Shown here: piece after piece, positions 62,252-64,000 of the stretch | Layout of the letters: each line of letters opens with the position of its first letter | Position numbering within the stretch: the stretch's first letter is position 1 | Assembly (NCBI GenBank): GCA_018000995.1 | Contig: JAGNIU010000003.1 | Span: 62,001-126,000 of the forward strand | Length of the DNA stretch: 64,000 nucleotides | Reading direction: 5' to 3' | Source of the DNA: Bacteroidia bacterium | GTDB lineage: Bacteria; Bacteroidota; Bacteroidia; B-17B0; Aurantibacillaceae | Notes under the pieces: model-generated | Told to the model about the DNA's origin: nothing | Databases searched by the model: none | What the model saw: only the letters and a program-made list of their open reading frames with translations | Made by a program: the position numbers and the translations under genes

Positions 62252-63811
62252 ATGCGGTTAAGAGTTGCTTGCATAGTTTTTGTTTTTGTCACCTTTTGTC
62301 TTCAATCTTTTGCCCAACCTAAAGGCAAAAAACCCGAAGTTGAAGATGCGGATGAGCATTTTAAACATGGTAATTATATCATGGCGCTTCCTATATACCG
62401 CGATATTTTTAAAGTAGAAAAGGATAATAAGAAGGTTCAATACCGCTTAGGACTTTGCTATTTAAATACAAACTTTAATCGCACTGAAGCTGTTAAACAT
62501 TTAGAAGCTGTTACTAAAGATCCGAAATGTGAAGAGGAAGCCTGGTTTAATTTAGGTCACGCATACCATTTAGCCGGGAAGATGGATGATGCTATTAGTG
62601 CATTCGAAAAATATAAAACCATTGCTCCTAAAAAAGCTGCTGAGGTTGACAGACAAATTGGAATGTGTAATAACGCCAAGCAGTTTATGAGTATGCCTGT
62701 TAATGTAACATTTGTAAACTTAGGTAAAGATTTAAATTCAGAAGACCCCGATTATTATCCATTTGTAAATGCCGATGAAACATTTATGGCGTTTACATCT
62801 CGTCGTAAAGAAAATATTGGCGGCAAACGTGTTGAAGTTGATGGCTACCATCCAAGTGATATTTACTACAGTAAAGTTGAAAATGGTAAGTGGACTAAAG
62901 CTGTTAATCCCGGTAACGCTATTAATGGTGCTTTAGATGAGCAGGTAGTATGGATAAATCCTGATGCTACCCAAATGATGGTGTACCTTGATCATATTGA
63001 TAAGTTTGGTGATTTATATCTTTCTGTAAAAAGACCTGGTGGAGATTTTATGAAAGGAAAACCGTTACCTGAGCAGGTAAATGCAAAAGTAGAAACTTCA
63101 GGTTGTTTTGGTCCTGATGGTAATGCAATTGTTTTTGCGCGTCGCGAAAGTGTTGACGCGAAAAGTGATATTTATATGTGCCGTAAATTACCAACCGGTG
63201 TTTGGGGACAAGCATTTAAATTACCAGCACAAATTAATACACAATACAACGAAGATTTTCCTTATTTAGCCAACGATGGTGTTACACTATATTTTTCATC
63301 TGAAGGTCATAACAGTATGGGTGGTTACGATTTATTTAAGAGTGTTTTAAATACTGAAGATAATACTTGGAGCAAAGCTGAAAACTTAGGTTACCCGATT
63401 AATGGTTTTGCTGATGATAGAAGTATTAGTTTAACACCTGATATGCGCGCGGGTTATATTAGTGCATTCCGTCCGGGTGGTTACGGCGATTTAGATATTT
63501 ACCGTATCCGTTTTAACGAGAACGAACAAGTGGTGCGTATTATTACAGGAAAAGTTTTTTTAGGCGATACAATTAATAATCCAAAATCAACAATAGCTAC
63601 TATTATTGCTTTAAATAAATCAACTAACGAGGAATACACATTTGTTCCCAATGCCAAAAATGGCAAGTATGTTCTAGCACTAGGCGCCGGCGTTTATAAA
63701 ATAACTGTTCGTGCAGATGGTTTTTCCAGTGTTGAAGAAGAATTAACTTTTTCTGATATTGGAAGAGTTGAAATGGAAAAAAATAAAAATTACGTTTTAA
63801 AGAAACAGTAA
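62252..63811 (+). CDS. TPR-PD40 propeller protein, PorE-like without the OmpA domain
   Basis: I start at ATG 62252 (MRLRVACIVFVFVTFCLQSFAQ); a TTG three codons earlier only lengthens the frame. The 519-residue protein has a signal peptide, TPR units (DADEHFKHGNYIMALPIYRDIFK, EEAWFNLGHAYHLAGKMDDAI), then PD40 blades (PDYYPFVNADETFMAFTSRRK, TLYFSSEGHNSMGGYDLFKS, GYISAFRPGGYGDLDIYRIRF), and a final carboxypeptidase-regulatory-like beta domain. The OmpA peptidoglycan-binding domain found in the paralogue at 44433-46658 is absent. It probably works in the periplasm or at the outer membrane, but its partner is not evident. Confidence 0.83.
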   Translation: MRLRVACIVFVFVTFCLQSFAQPKGKKPEVEDADEHFKHGNYIMALPIYRDIFKVEKDNKKVQYRLGLCYLNTNFNRTEAVKHLEAVTKDPKCEEEAWFNLGHAYHLAGKMDDAISAFEKYKTIAPKKAAEVDRQIGMCNNAKQFMSMPVNVTFVNLGKDLNSEDPDYYPFVNADETFMAFTSRRKENIGGKRVEVDGYHPSDIYYSKVENGKWTKAVNPGNAINGALDEQVVWINPDATQMMVYLDHIDKFGDLYLSVKRPGGDFMKGKPLPEQVNAKVETSGCFGPDGNAIVFARRESVDAKSDIYMCRKLPTGVWGQAFKLPAQINTQYNEDFPYLANDGVTLYFSSEGHNSMGGYDLFKSVLNTEDNTWSKAENLGYPINGFADDRSISLTPDMRAGYISAFRPGGYGDLDIYRIRFNENEQVVRIITGKVFLGDTINNPKSTIATIIALNKSTNEEYTFVPNAKNGKYVLALGAGVYKITVRADGFSSVEEELTFSDIGRVEMEKNKNYVLKKQ

Positions 63812-63820
63812 TTAGTTGAT

Positions 63821-64000
63821 TTGAAGAGAAAGATTAAAATAATTTTCACCTTACTTTTTTTAAATTTTGTTGTTTGCTCAACTGCAAATACAAATCCTCC
63901 GTTTTCCTATCAGATAGCTTTATTGAAATACAATGGTGGTGGTGATTGGTATTCCAATCTCGAAACATCATTGCCAAACCTGATAAAATTTTGTAACGCA
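63821..64000 (+). CDS. DUF4159-domain protein, N-terminal part (runs off the window)
   Basis: The frame starts at TTG 63821 and stays open to the last base, giving 60 residues. A hydrophobic signal-like start (KIIFTLLFLNFVVCS) is followed by FSYQIALLKYNGGGDWYSNL and SLPNLIKFCNA, the characteristic opening of DUF4159 proteins (YNGGGDWY ... LPNLIKF). The family is of unknown function and often lies near MoxR-type AAA and von Willebrand genes; that context is outside the window. The start codon is inferred, since no ATG fits the signal peptide. Confidence 0.75.
   Translation, partial: MKRKIKIIFTLLFLNFVVCSTANTNPPFSYQIALLKYNGGGDWYSNLETSLPNLIKFCNA

Noticed and set aside
1-64000. tRNA, rRNA, phage or transposase genes
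   Set aside because: No cloverleaf-like, ribosomal or transposase/integrase sequence was recognised on either strand; very divergent cases could be missed by eye.

Overview
The window comes from a low-GC member of the Bacteroidota. The evidence is a type IX secretion system (T9SS) cargo set with both sorting-domain types, a PorP/SprF protein and a PorE-like OmpA protein, the short primary sigma factor of this phylum, a CarboxypepD-regulatory/TonB receptor, and repeated TAnnTTTG -7 promoter elements. No rRNA or tRNA genes, CRISPR arrays or classical transposases were seen. I cannot name the genus.

Layout: 1-4201 holds housekeeping genes (a truncated histidine kinase, fabI, recN, rpoD). 4263-8884 holds a secreted beta-propeller protein and two tandem TPR/coiled-coil membrane proteins. 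8887-11550 holds dtd, a lipoprotein and a PA0069-type radical SAM protein. 11547-17638 is a compact operon in which a LytS/LytTR two-component pair precedes a TolC/adaptor/permease/ATPase (MacAB-TolC-like) exporter. 17705-22887 holds thiolase, a His-rich secreted protein, a PaaI thioesterase, a PduO-type adenosyltransferase and a TonB receptor. 23198-26800 encodes a 1200-residue PKD surface protein. 26869-27603 holds two tandem short ssb genes. 27881-31562 is an operon of three proteins sharing one C-terminal tail, divergent from an XRE-S24 repressor (31665). 32451-34988 holds an AHSA1 protein, a GIY-YIG nuclease between inverted hairpin repeats, a DUF502 protein and a deoxyhypusine-synthase-like enzyme. 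35089-41349 is an RND efflux operon. 41431-44360 holds a porin and a patatin. 44433-58517 is a T9SS surface module whose centre is a 3461-residue protein with 34 Ig-like repeats. 58819-64000 holds mutL, two rhomboids, a TPR/PD40 protein and the start of a DUF4159 protein.

The most unusual signal is at 32916-34001. A single-domain GIY-YIG endonuclease gene is bounded by inverted copies of a 28-nt hairpin unit, and the right copy supplies its last codons and its stop. About 670 bp away the same left and right units sit joined with nothing between them, directly against the stop codon of another gene. The two unit types carry compensatory stem changes. This looks like a minimal nuclease-plus-hairpin mobile element and its empty derivative. 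The idea is an inference and has not been tested.

The second unusual signal is a set of five proteins in two loci that all end in the linker motif that normally leads into a SpoIIE/PP2C phosphatase, but they stop just before that domain would begin.
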